Source of the DNA: Nocardia fusca NBRC 14340
Lineage (GTDB): Bacteria > Actinomycetota > Actinomycetes > Mycobacteriales > Mycobacteriaceae
DNA: 64,000 nt
Assembly (NCBI RefSeq): GCF_001618425.1
Contig: NZ_BDCU01000048.1
Location: forward strand, 48,337-112,336
Direction of reading: 5' to 3'
Position numbers and translations under genes: made by a program. Shown here piece by piece: positions 1 through 8,559 of the stretch. Within the stretch, counting starts at the first letter, position 1, and the number at the start of each line of letters is the position of its first letter. The notes beneath the pieces are model-generated. The model had not been told where the DNA came from and did not search any database. It was given only the letters and a program-made list of their open reading frames with translations.

Positions 1-114
1 TCCTCTGATGTTGTGGCGTATTTCCGGCTATCGAATCATCTTATTTATGACTGCCGATATTTGAATCGGCGCGCCCCAACGCTCTCAGTAGCAAATATTT
101 GGCATCATTCATTC

Positions 115-873
115 ATGGTCATTCCCAGTGTGTTGCCGGAGCCTCCGAGCGAGGGAACTCTGTTCGAGACCGGGTGGCCGGTCCGTGTTGCCGACACTGC
201 TCCTGACCAGCGCCTGCGGCTCGATGGTGTCGCCCGCTACCTGCAGGACATCGGGTTCGAGCATCTTGCTGCCGTCGAGGACGGCGAAGCCCATCTCGGG
301 TGGGTGGTTCGCCGGACGGTGATCGACGTGCTCAAACCCATCGAAATCGGTGAACAGCTCACCCTGCGCCGCTGGTGTTCGGCCTTGTCCAACCGCTGGT
401 GCAACATGCGCGTCCAGGTGTGTGGAAGCCGAGGCGGATTGATAGAGACCGAGGCCTTCCTGATCCATTTCGGTACCGAATCCGGCGTTCCGGCCCGAAT
501 GAGCGAACGTTTCATGGCCCCGATGCTGGCCATGACGACCGAGCACCGTCTGCGCTGGAAGGCCGCGCTCACCGACCCGATGCCGCCCGCTGACGAGCCC
601 GGCGTCCAGAGTCGTCCGTTCCCTCTCCGGGTCGCTGACATAGACCTGCTCCACCATGTGAACAATGCGGTGTATCTGAGTGCTGTCGAGGAGGTTCTCG
701 CCGGTCACGCCGAATTGCAATCCGGCTCGTACCGTACTGTCATCGAGTACACGAAGCCGGTGCGCTCCGGTGACGACCTCTGGCTCGTCTCCCGCCGGAC
801 GGGCTTGTCGCTCGATCTCTGGTTCGCCGTCGGTACGGAGTCCCGCGTGGTCGCCCGCGTCACCCCGCGCTAG
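115..873 (+). CDS. Acyl-ACP thioesterase family protein
   Basis: Two hotdog-fold halves are visible: an N-terminal half over residues about 15-130, and a C-terminal half containing DIDLLHHVNNAVYLS, the HVNNxxY motif of FatA/BFIT-type acyl-ACP thioesterases. The family hydrolyses the thioester of acyl carriers to release fatty acids in the cytoplasm. At 252 residues it has the usual bacterial length. The frame is open upstream to position 13, but that extension is AT-richer and unlike the family, so the ATG at 115 (MVIPSVLPEPP) was chosen. It stands alone in an otherwise sparse region, so its in vivo substrate cannot be inferred. Confidence 0.8.
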   Translation: MVIPSVLPEPPSEGTLFETGWPVRVADTAPDQRLRLDGVARYLQDIGFEHLAAVEDGEAHLGWVVRRTVIDVLKPIEIGEQLTLRRWCSALSNRWCNMRVQVCGSRGGLIETEAFLIHFGTESGVPARMSERFMAPMLAMTTEHRLRWKAALTDPMPPADEPGVQSRPFPLRVADIDLLHHVNNAVYLSAVEEVLAGHAELQSGSYRTVIEYTKPVRSGDDLWLVSRRTGLSLDLWFAVGTESRVVARVTPR

Positions 874-1196
874 CTACTTGCCCCTGAAAGTCGCCGCGTG
901 TCGGTTCCGTGTGGGGCGGTGCGGTGGAGAGGGATGACCTTGACTCCCTTGGCTTGGAAGGGATCAGGGCGTGTCGGGGTCCCGACAGTAATCGCGCGGA
1001 AAACAACGAAGTTGCCTGGACCAGCGGTGATGACGGGCTGTCGGTGTCCGATGCGACGATATCGGTCGGTGGCCGGTTCCCTACCCGAGACAGCGACCGG
1101 TGTGGAGGGAGTCGGGGGTTGAGGAGCATCCGGGAGAAAAGTCACGCTAAGCAGACAGGCTGAATCCTTTTGTTGGCTGGTGATCTCGGGTGTCAT
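870..1196 (-). CDS. Hypothetical small protein, doubtful
   Basis: A 108-codon frame starts at an ATG with an AAAGGA ribosome-binding site about ten bases upstream. Third-position GC is only moderate, well below the solid genes here, and the Pro/Thr-rich product (MTPEITSQQKDSACLLSV...) matches nothing I recognise. It ends four bases inside the thioesterase stop region, tail to tail. It may be a real accessory gene or chance. Confidence 0.25.
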   Translation of the reverse strand: MTPEITSQQKDSACLLSVTFLPDAPQPPTPSTPVAVSGREPATDRYRRIGHRQPVITAGPGNFVVFRAITVGTPTRPDPFQAKGVKVIPLHRTAPHGTDTRRLSGASS

Positions 1197-1262
1197 CGTG
1201 AGGTGTTCCTTTCTTTCGGGTTCCACGGCGCCCGGTCTGTGCCGGCGGTTCTCTGGCTCGAA

Positions 1263-1445
1263 GGCACCGCCGCCGCCAAAGCCCGCGGCGCCTACACCGG
1301 CCGTGCACCTACCCTGAGCACGGAACAGATCGCCCAGCTGTGCGAGCGGGCCGCGGCCGGGGAATCGAAATCGGTGCTGGCCGCCGAATTCGGCGTCACC
1401 CGCCAGACCATCTACAACTACCTGCGCGCTCCCGCGGCGCGGTGA
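1263..1445 (+). pseudogene. C-terminal remnant of a serine resolvase/invertase
   Basis: The frame reads AAAKARGAYTGRAPTLS followed by a helix-turn-helix (SVLAAEFGVTRQTIYNYLR). This is the DNA-binding tail of the serine recombinase (resolvase/DNA invertase) family. The catalytic N-terminal domain with its active-site serine is absent upstream, so only the last 60 or so residues remain. It is a footprint of a past transposon or site-specific recombination event and fits the decayed character of this end of the window. Confidence 0.7.
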
Positions 1446-1710
1446 CCTCTCGCTGGAACGTGGCCCTGCGGTGGCACCGTTGATCCACCTTCCGAGGCGC
1501 TTCCGAGACCGGTCGACGAGTTGCCGGTAGAAGCCGTTATCCAGTGGTTTCAGCTCTCCCAGAAAACTTTTCCGAAGCGCGGGAACCGATCCCGTCGAGG
1601 TGCCGTCAAAGCCAGTAACAAAGCAGGAGTCGAGGCGTAGACGCTCGAGGACTGGGGGTTCGCCGGGTCGGCGAAACGGCGGCGCACGGCCGCTACCACG
1701 GGAGGCTCAG

Positions 1711-2022
1711 ATGTTGATGGATGTTGCGGCGGTGCAGGGCATCGCCGGAGACCTGCACGGTTCCGCGGGAACAGTCAACGACGCCGCTCTGCGTATTGCG
1801 GACGCGGTGCGCGGATTCGAGACAACCGCCGCGGGCCGCACCTATCAGTCGGCCGGCGAACGCCTGACCACCGGGTTGGAAGGGCTGCGTCGTGTCTTGT
1901 TCTGCTGGGCCAATTGCGTTCACGACTGCGGGTCGGCCCTGCAGGCCAGTGCGGGCAGCTGCACCGGAGTCGATCAGTCGACCGCGGTCAACCTCGGTGC
2001 GGTGGCGGGGGCGTTCGAATGA
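1711..2022 (+). CDS. Type VII secretion (EspC-like) small helical protein
   Basis: A 103-residue, mostly helical protein (MLMDVAAVQGIAGDLHGSAGTVND...). The heptad-like spacing of small and hydrophobic residues is typical of ESX/WXG100 and EspC-type excreted proteins. The ATG at 1711 follows GGGAGG by five bases, so the longer Arg-rich extension upstream is not used. Its stop overlaps the next start (ATGA at 2019-2022), which argues for co-translation with the larger partner. No ESX ATPase or membrane component lies in the window, so export would depend on machinery elsewhere. Family assignment is from pattern only. Confidence 0.6.
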   Translation: MLMDVAAVQGIAGDLHGSAGTVNDAALRIADAVRGFETTAAGRTYQSAGERLTTGLEGLRRVLFCWANCVHDCGSALQASAGSCTGVDQSTAVNLGAVAGAFE

Positions 2023-3800
2023 GAACCACAGTCCCCGACAGCGTCGATGCCATCCTGGACACCGGTGCCGTGGGTCTGCAGTACTTCGAGGTCTTCCTTC
2101 CGCGCTATCGCGAATGGACCGGTCACGACCCCGCAGGTGGTGACCACTTCGCCTTGGCCGCGCAGTACGACCAGCAGCGCGGCACAGACCTGGAATCCCT
2201 GCGTGGCATCGCTACGATCCTGGCCGAAGAACTGGAAGGCCGGCTCGGTGACCAGGCCGCCACCCAGTCCGCACGATTCGGGGACCTGCCCAACCACTGG
2301 AGCGGCTCCCCTGCCGCTGACAACGCCCGCCAGTTCCTCGCCGACGCCGGACTCAGGATCGGCACCAACGTCGACACCCTGCATGCGGTGAACACTGCCG
2401 CCGGCACCGCGGTCACCCAGATCGAAAACGCGGTACGCCACAAAGCCGACACGGCGAAGACCGAGTTCAACGCCGAGACCGCAGCAGGCAAGACCCCGCA
2501 GCAAGTCGACTGGATCATCGACATCGCTCGCGGCCAGGGCGATACCAGCGACACAGTGCAGGACCGGCTGCGTACCGAGCTCCCCGGCTACCACATGGAG
2601 GGCGCGGATCCGGAAGCGACGTGCCGCAGCTGGCTTGACGAGGTCTTCGTCAGCGAGATCGACGCCAAGACCGCCCGGTTCACGACCTTGTGCTCCGATA
2701 CCCACACCACAGTGACCAGCGCCTACGACCAGCTGCTCACCGCGATCGAAGCCATCGAGCCCACCGCGTTCGTGTCACCTGGCGGTGCACCGTCGGCCGA
2801 CACGGCTCTCACCGCCGGCCAGCCCGCCTACGTGACCGCGGCAGGTTTGCCCCAAGCGGTCACCGCCGACGACAACGAAGACCCGGCTGCCGGACAGAAT
2901 CCCGCCCGGACATCCTCGGAAAACACCGAAGATCCGGGTACACCGTCCAGCCTCGCTCTCACCACCACCCCGGCGGCGGCCGAGATCAGTGACACCGCGG
3001 GCCTCGGCGCCGCTACGAATACCGGCGTCCCCGCCGTGACCGAGGACCCGACGAACACCGACTCTCCCCGGACTGCTGGAGACGAGGACGGCGTGGGCCT
3101 GGCAGGCTCGGAGATCGGAGACGACTCGTATCCGGGCCTGGATGGCGCGGACCTGGGCTTGGATGACTCGGCGGCCACTCCACCAGCGGCGACCGGCACT
3201 CCGGGCGTGTGGACACCCGCCGATATCACCGGCATGGTGACCGCGATCGGCACCATCACCGGCTCGATCCCCGACATGATCACCGCGGTAGGCAGTCTCG
3301 CCGGCAACCTCGACGAGATCATCACCGCGACCGGCGAAGCGACCGCGGCCATCATCGATGCTGCCGACAACCAGCCCAGCGCTCCTGACCTCGGCACCGA
3401 CGACACCGACCTGCTCGAAGAGGAAAACGACACCACTCCGGACTCGCCGGCCCCCGACACCGGCGACGACCCCTCCGACAGCGTGGACACCGGCAAGGAT
3501 GACGACGATACGACGCTGGAGGAATACCTGAACTCCCAGGCCAGCAACTCCATCGGCCCCGAAAACGCTTCCGAGGAATCAACGGACACCGACACCACGG
3601 CCACCGTTGCCCCGAACACCGGCACACCGGTCCCGGATCCGACACACCCCACCGTGGCGGCCACCCCCACCGCCACGGATACCACCTCCTATGGAAGCCT
3701 GCGGGGGCTTATCACCACCCCGGCCACCCGGCCCGCGAAAGATGACCACCCCCCGCAGCCGACTCCGGCCGCAGCGCACAGCACGGGAAACCATCCTTAA
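2019..3800 (+). CDS. Large type VII secretion-type protein with acidic disordered tail
   Basis: 593 residues. The N-terminal 250 or so are helical and include a WSGSPAADNA segment resembling the WxG turn of ESX/PPE-type proteins. From about residue 260 on it is a low-complexity Thr/Pro/Asp/Glu-rich region with a short hydrophobic, Gly-rich helical stretch (ITGMVTAIGTITGSIPDM) near residues 410-450. The ATG overlaps the stop of the upstream small protein by four bases. I infer an exported or surface partner of the 103-residue protein. No catalytic domain was recognised. The start at 2019 is set by the overlap; the open frame upstream lies inside the preceding gene. Confidence 0.6.
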   Translation: MRTTVPDSVDAILDTGAVGLQYFEVFLPRYREWTGHDPAGGDHFALAAQYDQQRGTDLESLRGIATILAEELEGRLGDQAATQSARFGDLPNHWSGSPAADNARQFLADAGLRIGTNVDTLHAVNTAAGTAVTQIENAVRHKADTAKTEFNAETAAGKTPQQVDWIIDIARGQGDTSDTVQDRLRTELPGYHMEGADPEATCRSWLDEVFVSEIDAKTARFTTLCSDTHTTVTSAYDQLLTAIEAIEPTAFVSPGGAPSADTALTAGQPAYVTAAGLPQAVTADDNEDPAAGQNPARTSSENTEDPGTPSSLALTTTPAAAEISDTAGLGAATNTGVPAVTEDPTNTDSPRTAGDEDGVGLAGSEIGDDSYPGLDGADLGLDDSAATPPAATGTPGVWTPADITGMVTAIGTITGSIPDMITAVGSLAGNLDEIITATGEATAAIIDAADNQPSAPDLGTDDTDLLEEENDTTPDSPAPDTGDDPSDSVDTGKDDDDTTLEEYLNSQASNSIGPENASEESTDTDTTATVAPNTGTPVPDPTHPTVAATPTATDTTSYGSLRGLITTPATRPAKDDHPPQPTPAAAHSTGNHP

Positions 3801-3830
3801 GCCCCCGCCCTCCACCTCGAATCCGGAAAA

Positions 3831-3860
3831 CGACGGACCTGAAAAATCGTAGGTTCGTCG
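3831..3860 (+). terminator. Hairpin after the type VII-type gene pair
   Basis: CGACGGACCT pairs with AGGTTCGTCG (one G-U pair) around a ten-base A-rich loop. It lies 30 bases after the stop at 3800. No U-tract follows, which is common in actinobacteria. It probably ends the two-gene transcript. Confidence 0.5.
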
Positions 3861-4055
3861 CGCCTTGAACCTCCCACCGGTCCGCCACAGTGGATCAGCG
3901 ATCTGATTACTCATGCGACCGGACACTCCGAAAAGAAAGGTCGATATCCGCAAGAAAATGAGAAAGCGGGCGAAGAGCGCCAACTCCTCACCCGCCGGGG
4001 AAGCTGTGTCACCAGCTTCTTTATGCAGTTCACAACCAAAGGGAAAAGGAAAACC

Positions 4056-4448
4056 ATGAAGGCAATCCATAAGCCGATCGCTGCAGTATGCATTGTACTG
4101 GCCGCAGCCGCCGGTGCAGCCGCGAGCACAGGAGTCGCCGTCGCGGCCCCACAAGCTGCCACCCAGTTCCAGGCAGCGAACCGGCCTATGCACACCAACG
4201 TCCCCGCTGCCCTGCTCAGTGCCGCCGTCGTCTCCTGCGCGCAGGGAGCACTGGCCAGCGTCGGCGTCGATGTCCTGCGGGACATCGCCAACGGCGGCGA
4301 CCAACCCGACTACGTCGTCAACGCCGTCGTCGGCTGCTTCGGCGGCGCCGGTGTAGGACTGGTCTGGAAAGCACTGCCGGGCCCGCTGAAGAAGCAGGCA
4401 ATCGCCATGGTCGTCGCAGCGGTCATCAAGTACACCCCGCTCGAGTGA
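4056..4448 (+). CDS. Small secreted hydrophobic protein, unknown
   Basis: 130 residues. A clear Sec signal peptide (MKAIHKPIAAVCIVLAAAAG... ending near AVAA) is followed by a mature part of about 95 residues with two cysteines and a Gly/Val/Ala-rich C-terminal half (VVGCFGGAGVGLVWKALP) that could form membrane-active helices. The ATG at 4056 follows AAAGGGAAAAGGAAAACC; an in-frame ATG at 4023 lacks a comparable site. A perfect hairpin and then a small three-helix membrane protein follow. The layout would suit a secreted toxin or bacteriocin-like peptide with a membrane partner, but nothing in the sequence proves this. Confidence 0.6.
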   Translation: MKAIHKPIAAVCIVLAAAAGAAASTGVAVAAPQAATQFQAANRPMHTNVPAALLSAAVVSCAQGALASVGVDVLRDIANGGDQPDYVVNAVVGCFGGAGVGLVWKALPGPLKKQAIAMVVAAVIKYTPLE

Positions 4449-4462
4449 GATAAGATCAAATG

Positions 4463-4500
4463 AATTGTGCGGGGAGGTTACCCAACCTCCCCGCACAATT
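4463..4500 (+). terminator. Perfect 17-bp stem terminator/attenuator
   Basis: AATTGTGCGGGGAGGTT and its exact complement flank a four-base ACCC loop. The hairpin begins 14 bases after the stop at 4448 and ends 30 bases before the GTG at 4531. It would terminate the secreted-peptide transcript and could limit read-through into the membrane protein gene. The symmetry means it can work in both directions. Confidence 0.8.
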
Positions 4501-4530
4501 ATTCAGCAATCGAAAAGAACGGGGGCAGAT

Positions 4531-4893
4531 GTGCGTCCACTGATAATGGCGCTCATATTCGCAATAATCTTCCTTGCCTGCTGCTACGTAGCCGCGAAAG
4601 GCTACCGCGGGCTGGCCACGAGCAGATCCGAAGGCTACGGAGAAGACCTCCCCGACCACATGCTCACCGACCCCGACCGCCGCAAGAAGGTCAACAAGAT
4701 GGTAGCCCTGTGGGCCAGCGCAGCAGCCGTGCTCTGCCTGCCGCCCATCGGCTACCTCACCTACATCCTCGCCGACCCCGAACGGCAACTGCCCACACCA
4801 GCTCTCCTCCTCCTGACGGTCTACGGCCTAGCGGTCGCGGTCATGGCCGCCTACCCCCTGGAAAAAATCAAGAGCTACGGCAACCCCGCATAA
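4531..4893 (+). CDS. Small three-helix membrane protein
   Basis: 120 residues with three hydrophobic segments: about 4-20 (IMALIFAIIFLACCYVA), 66-88 and 96-114. The loop between the first two is charged and rich in Asp/Arg/Lys. The GTG at 4531 follows GGGGGCAG, and the TTG further upstream lies inside the terminator hairpin, so GTG was chosen. It is unrelated to any family I can name. Its place directly behind the secreted hydrophobic peptide suggests a partner or immunity role, which is only inference. Confidence 0.55.
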   Translation: MRPLIMALIFAIIFLACCYVAAKGYRGLATSRSEGYGEDLPDHMLTDPDRRKKVNKMVALWASAAAVLCLPPIGYLTYILADPERQLPTPALLLLTVYGLAVAVMAAYPLEKIKSYGNPA

Positions 4894-5039
4894 CCCAACC
4901 GACCTGCCCCCGCACCCCCTCTCGGTCGCGCAACCCACCGAGATGGGGTGCATGTCATTTTCCAGGGTCCTCCTGCCGGCCCCTGCTGTCGCGGCAACAC
5001 GATTTCTGAACACCCACCGCATCAGCCGAACTGCGCGTC

Positions 5040-5300
5040 CGCGATCGGCGGCATCGAGTGGACAGTGAGTGTGGATTCCACGATCGCCCGAGCCCATCAG
5101 CACGCTGCCGGGGCCCGCCGTGACCCGGGCCGGCAGGTCGAACCGGCGGGTGGTTTCGACGATGAACCCGCTGATCACGGCCTCGGACGTTCCCGCGGTG
5201 GATTCACCAAGAAACTGCATCTGGCCGCTGACCAGCGCAGGCGGCCGTTGGCGCTCGTGGTGACGCCTGGTCAGTGGGCGGACTGCCCGCAGGCGGTGTA
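5040..5300 (+). pseudogene. IS5-family transposase fragment
   Basis: The frame reads WTVSVDSTIARAHQHAAGAR ... GLGRSRGGFTKKLHLA ... RPLALVVTPGQWADCPQ. This is the middle of the DDE domain of IS5-group transposases, including the first catalytic Asp (VDST). Homology stops near 5300 and the N-terminal HTH domain is missing, so the element is a relic. No inverted repeats or target duplication were found. Confidence 0.7.
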
Positions 5301-5389
5301 CCCCGCGGCACCGACTCGTATGGCGGCGTTATTGCCCGGGTCGCAGAGGCATGGGCGTGCGCGTATTGGACCCCTGCACCACGGCCACG

Positions 5390-6021
5390 ATGAGCTTCAA
5401 CGGCACCGAGCATGGCATCCGGCTGGTCCTTGACGGGTTGATCATCCTCCCCGCGTCGTGGCCGGGCATCGGCTGGCCCGGCCTGACCACCGCCACAGCC
5501 ACTCCTCAGCAAGCAACCGCGAACACCGGCAAAGGAACCCGGCCACAATGATCGACACAGACCTGAGCATTCTCGAATTTGCCCATCGCTACCGCACCTG
5601 CGGGCTCGATCCCACGATCAACAACAGGCGAATCTGGATCCGGGCCGGACGGGTAGGTGCCGTTCGCACCCCACCGGCACTCGTGAACGCGTCCACGCCG
5701 AGCTCCGGCGTCGTGGCCTGAACACCCCCAACCATCGTCAGCAGCTACAGCAGATCGTGGACTTTCCTCGCGACAACCACCGCCGACCACGATGTCCCCT
5801 TGTTCGACCCCCTTTTCGCCTATCAGGCCAAACGGACCGTACCCGGTTGCGTGATCGCCCTCCCCGGCCCGGACGACGGGTTACGGTCCTGGCTCATCGA
5901 GCCATTCGACCAGAACCGACTCGCCCTCGAAACCCTGACCGACGTAACTCTTGCTGCCGCGTCGCTCACCGCGAAACACAACGCTCGAACGTCACACGAC
6001 CGCATCCCCGCGCCAACGTGA
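5390..6021 (+). pseudogene. Degenerate hypothetical reading frames
   Basis: A frame from 5390 (MSFNGTEHGIRLVLDGLIIL...) ends at 5551 and overlaps an ATG at 5548 by four bases. The second frame (MIDTDLSILEFAHRYRTC...) stops at 5719-5721. The same frame then stays open to 6021 (VPLFDPLFAYQAKRTVPGC...). The single in-frame stop suggests one broken gene. The product is not recognised, although its first residues faintly resemble short DUF3263-type proteins. Together with the IS5 piece this is a zone of decayed mobile-type DNA. Confidence 0.35.
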
Positions 6022-6082
6022 ACTGTCGGTGGTCGGGGCTGTTGGTGGCGTTAGAATCAAGGGGGGTGCGAGGAGTAGCAGG

Positions 6083-6454
6083 ATGAGCACCACCAGTGTG
6101 ATTGTGATCATCGTCGTCGCGGTTGTTGTCGTCATCGCGCTCGTGGCCGGCGCCTTGGTGTTGATGCGCAAACAGCGTGCACACCAGCGGGTCGAGGCCG
6201 AGGGTATCCGCGCCCGCGCGACGGAACAGGAGTTCGAGGTCGGTCAGCGAGAGGCGCGGACCGACGAGATCGCCGCCCGCAGCCGCGCCGCCAAGGCCGA
6301 AGCCGAGGCCAAGACCGCGCAGTCCGAGCAGCTTGCCCAGCAGGCACACGTGCATCGCAGCGATGCCGCGGATTCGCGAGCCGACCTGGACAAGGAATGG
6401 GAACGCGCGGACAAGGTCGATCCGGACACGAAGTCGGGTCACGCACCCGAGTAA
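6083..6454 (+). CDS. Membrane-anchored coiled-coil protein
   Basis: 123 residues. One strong N-terminal transmembrane helix (VIVIIVVAVVVVIALVAGALVLM, about residues 6-28) is followed by a long charged alpha-helix with Ala/Arg/Glu heptads to about residue 105, predicted as a coiled coil facing the cytoplasm. AGGAG precedes the ATG. Such small anchors are common beside DUF1206 and CsbD genes in Nocardia-type genomes, so a general envelope-stress role is inferred. No enzymatic motif is present. Confidence 0.65.
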   Translation: MSTTSVIVIIVVAVVVVIALVAGALVLMRKQRAHQRVEAEGIRARATEQEFEVGQREARTDEIAARSRAAKAEAEAKTAQSEQLAQQAHVHRSDAADSRADLDKEWERADKVDPDTKSGHAPE

Positions 6455-6480
6455 TCCGGACCGACCGGCCCGAGGCCGCC

Positions 6481-7252
6481 CTATCGGCCTTCGCCAACAG
6501 TCACATATCGAGGACGACCGGTCCACCGCAAGGTTCGTCGCCATGGCATCGCGGTGCGAACAGTCGTGAGCACGATGGCGGCCCCGGTAACAGCCATCCA
6601 CGCCGGGAGCGGGTAGAACCCGAGTCGTTCGGTCACGCCGACCTGGAAGCCCGATCATCAGCAACACCGTCCCGGTCAGCCCAGCAGCAGCGCAGAGCCC
6701 CGACCAGATCGCGGCCATACGCCAGTTTCTCCACAGCCAGATGGTCAGCAAGATCAGCACGATGTGGCGGGATACGAGGGCCGGCGTCACCGCCAGTGCG
6801 TGCACGACGATGCCGTCATCGGAGGGAAACACCCCGGTTGCCGCGGTGCTCGCACCGATGACGACAGCTAAGACCACGATCGACCATTGGCGGGGTCCGT
6901 GGGGAATGCAGTCGAGGAGTCCGACCGCTCCGACGACGGTCAGCGATCCGAGCACGACGAACGTCGCGTTCATGACCAGATGCAGGGGTGAACACGCGTT
7001 CGGGGTGCAGGTAGTGACACCGAGATCGCTGATGGTGTCGTGGCGGAAACCATAGGCCGTCTTCCATGCGGTAGCAGTGACGAGCTCGGCGAGCAAATAG
7101 GCTGACACCAGAGTCCACGTCAGTCCCGCACACATGTGCCGAGCACGGCCCACCGCGTCCGGTAGCGACATGATGTGCCGGACCGATCTGTTTCTCGTCC
7201 GGCCGGTAACGGAACCAGTGTGTGGTCGAGACGGAAGGCGAACTGATGACAT
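6481..7252 (-). pseudogene. DUF998 membrane protein with a +1 frameshift
   Basis: Residues MSLPDAVGRARHMC... through VLLMIGL match the intact DUF998 paralogue at 12698-13438 almost line by line (YLLAELVTATAWK, TISDLG, CTPNACSPLHL, IPHGPRQWSIV). At about 6642-6652 one extra base turns the expected GLQVG-type reading into GLPGRRD. The other frame then restores VTERLGFYPLPAWMAVTGAAI and ends at 6481. The last helix is thus lost unless corrected. The start may be 7252, eight bases after the DUF1206 stop, or 7171. It is probably a recently inactivated gene or a sequencing error. Confidence 0.75.
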
Positions 7253-7259
7253 CGGGCGC

Positions 7260-8099
7260 CTACATCTTGGTGTATCGCGCCATGGCGAAACTGTAGAAGC
7301 CGTAGGTGATGATCCCCGAGCCCGCAGCTACCAGCAAGACCGCTCCGAACGGTTGCGCCCCGAGTGTTTTGAATGCTCCGTCGAGACCGCTGGCTTCATC
7401 GGGTTCGGACCGGACGACCGCGAGGATCACCAACGCTCCGATGGCGGCGATGGCCAGCCCTTTCGCCACGTATCCGACCGTGCCCAGCCGCCGCACCAGA
7501 GTGCTGGTGGTGCCCTTCAGATCCGGCAGAAAGCTCTGGGTCGCGCCTTTGAAGACGTGATAGCCACCGATCGCGATGATGATCAGCCCGGTGGCGACCA
7601 GAGCGACTGTGCCCGCGGTCGTGTGCATCATGCGAGCAGTGATCCCCGTGCTCTGCTCACTACTGGACCCGCCACCACCGCGGGCGAATCCGAACGCAGT
7701 GAACGCGAAGGCGAGATACACCGCCGCCAAGGAGAATGCCTTGACGCGATTCACAACCTCGGACTTCGTGCTGTCGGCGTCGGGTCCGGACGAGCTGCCC
7801 AGTGCCGCTTCGGCCAGCCGCCACAGTGCCATCAGCGAGAACGCGACAACTCCCACCCCCAGTGCGACGACACCGCCGGGCTTGGCAGCCAGCTCCGTCA
7901 TAGCCCCGGACTGGTCGGCGGTGCCCCCGGCGCCACCGAGAGCGATCCGGACAGCGATGTAGCCGATGAGCAGATGCACGATGCCGCTCATGACGAACCC
8001 TGCGCGCGCGAAACGCTCGAAGATACTGTTCTGAGCCACCCGAGCCACGGCAGTGGCCGAGTTGTCGTAGGACGCCGAGAACTCGGTGTCGTCCGGCAT
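7260..8099 (-). CDS. DUF1206 multi-pass membrane protein
   Basis: 279 residues with three tandem pairs of transmembrane helices, the repeat pattern of the DUF1206 family (ARAGFVMSGIVHLLIGYIAV, VKAFSLAAVYLAFAFTAFGFA, LGTVGYVAKGLAIAAIGALV). The short N-terminal tail is polar. The family's function is not established; it is frequent in actinobacteria near stress genes. It precedes the broken DUF998 gene by seven bases on the same strand, so the two formed an operon. CsbD follows upstream on the same strand. Confidence 0.85.
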   Translation of the reverse strand: MPDDTEFSASYDNSATAVARVAQNSIFERFARAGFVMSGIVHLLIGYIAVRIALGGAGGTADQSGAMTELAAKPGGVVALGVGVVAFSLMALWRLAEAALGSSSGPDADSTKSEVVNRVKAFSLAAVYLAFAFTAFGFARGGGGSSSEQSTGITARMMHTTAGTVALVATGLIIIAIGGYHVFKGATQSFLPDLKGTTSTLVRRLGTVGYVAKGLAIAAIGALVILAVVRSEPDEASGLDGAFKTLGAQPFGAVLLVAAGSGIITYGFYSFAMARYTKM

Positions 8100-8164
8100 G
8101 GTGATCGCCCTGCTTGTGGTGGAACCCGTTGTGATGGTCCGCGACGGTTGGTTACACCCGGAAG

Positions 8165-8338
8165 CTAGCGCTTGAAGGCGTCTTTGATCTTGGCGCCGGA
8201 CTGTTTCAGGTTTCCTTTGGCTTGACCGGCGCGGCCTTCCGTCTCGAGGGTTCGGTTACGGGTGACTCGACCGAACACCTTCTTCATTCTGCCCTTGGTG
8301 GCCCCGGCGGAATGAGCGATCTTCTTGCTGATACTCAT
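8165..8338 (-). CDS. CsbD-like small stress protein
   Basis: 57 residues, Lys/Arg/Gly-rich, with the CsbD-family pattern KGRMKKVFGRVTRNRTLETEGRAGQAKGNLKQ. CsbD proteins are small, general-stress induced, and of unknown biochemical role. The start at 8338 (MSISKKIAHS) follows GAGGAAGAAG; the longer open frame lacks a site. A copy of the repeated operator lies about 125 bases upstream at 8462-8486, suggesting control by the local TetR proteins. Confidence 0.8.
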   Translation of the reverse strand: MSISKKIAHSAGATKGRMKKVFGRVTRNRTLETEGRAGQAKGNLKQSGAKIKDAFKR

Positions 8339-8461
8339 GACACTGACACTTCTTCCTCGAGCCTTCAGCCGCCGACGACCAGGCAACGCGTCCGAAATCA
8401 TGGCCATGACAGCCGCCGACGGCCACTGTGTGACACCAAGTCAACGCCCCGAACCCGCCGG

Positions 8462-8486
8462 TGTCAACGGTGTATGTCTACGACAT
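8462..8486 (+). promoter_or_regulatory. Operator-like motif copy 1 (before csbD-like gene)
   Basis: Matches the shared consensus TGTCWACGnTGTAGRTCTAC at most positions, with T in place of the R. Read toward the CsbD gene on the minus strand, it ends in TTGACA. A weak -10 (TTGACT) lies 17 bases further on. This is the same -35-abutting geometry as copies 2 and 5. Confidence 0.6.
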
Positions 8487-8559
8487 AGAGCTGTGCACCA
8501 CCACAGCCCTTCCCGTTTGCCGCTCTCCCCGACGAACAGCAGTTCGAGGCAGCCGGAAT

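Noticed and set aside
5040..5300. Complete insertion sequence
   Set aside because: Only the middle of an IS5-type transposase is present; no terminal inverted repeats or target duplication were visible.
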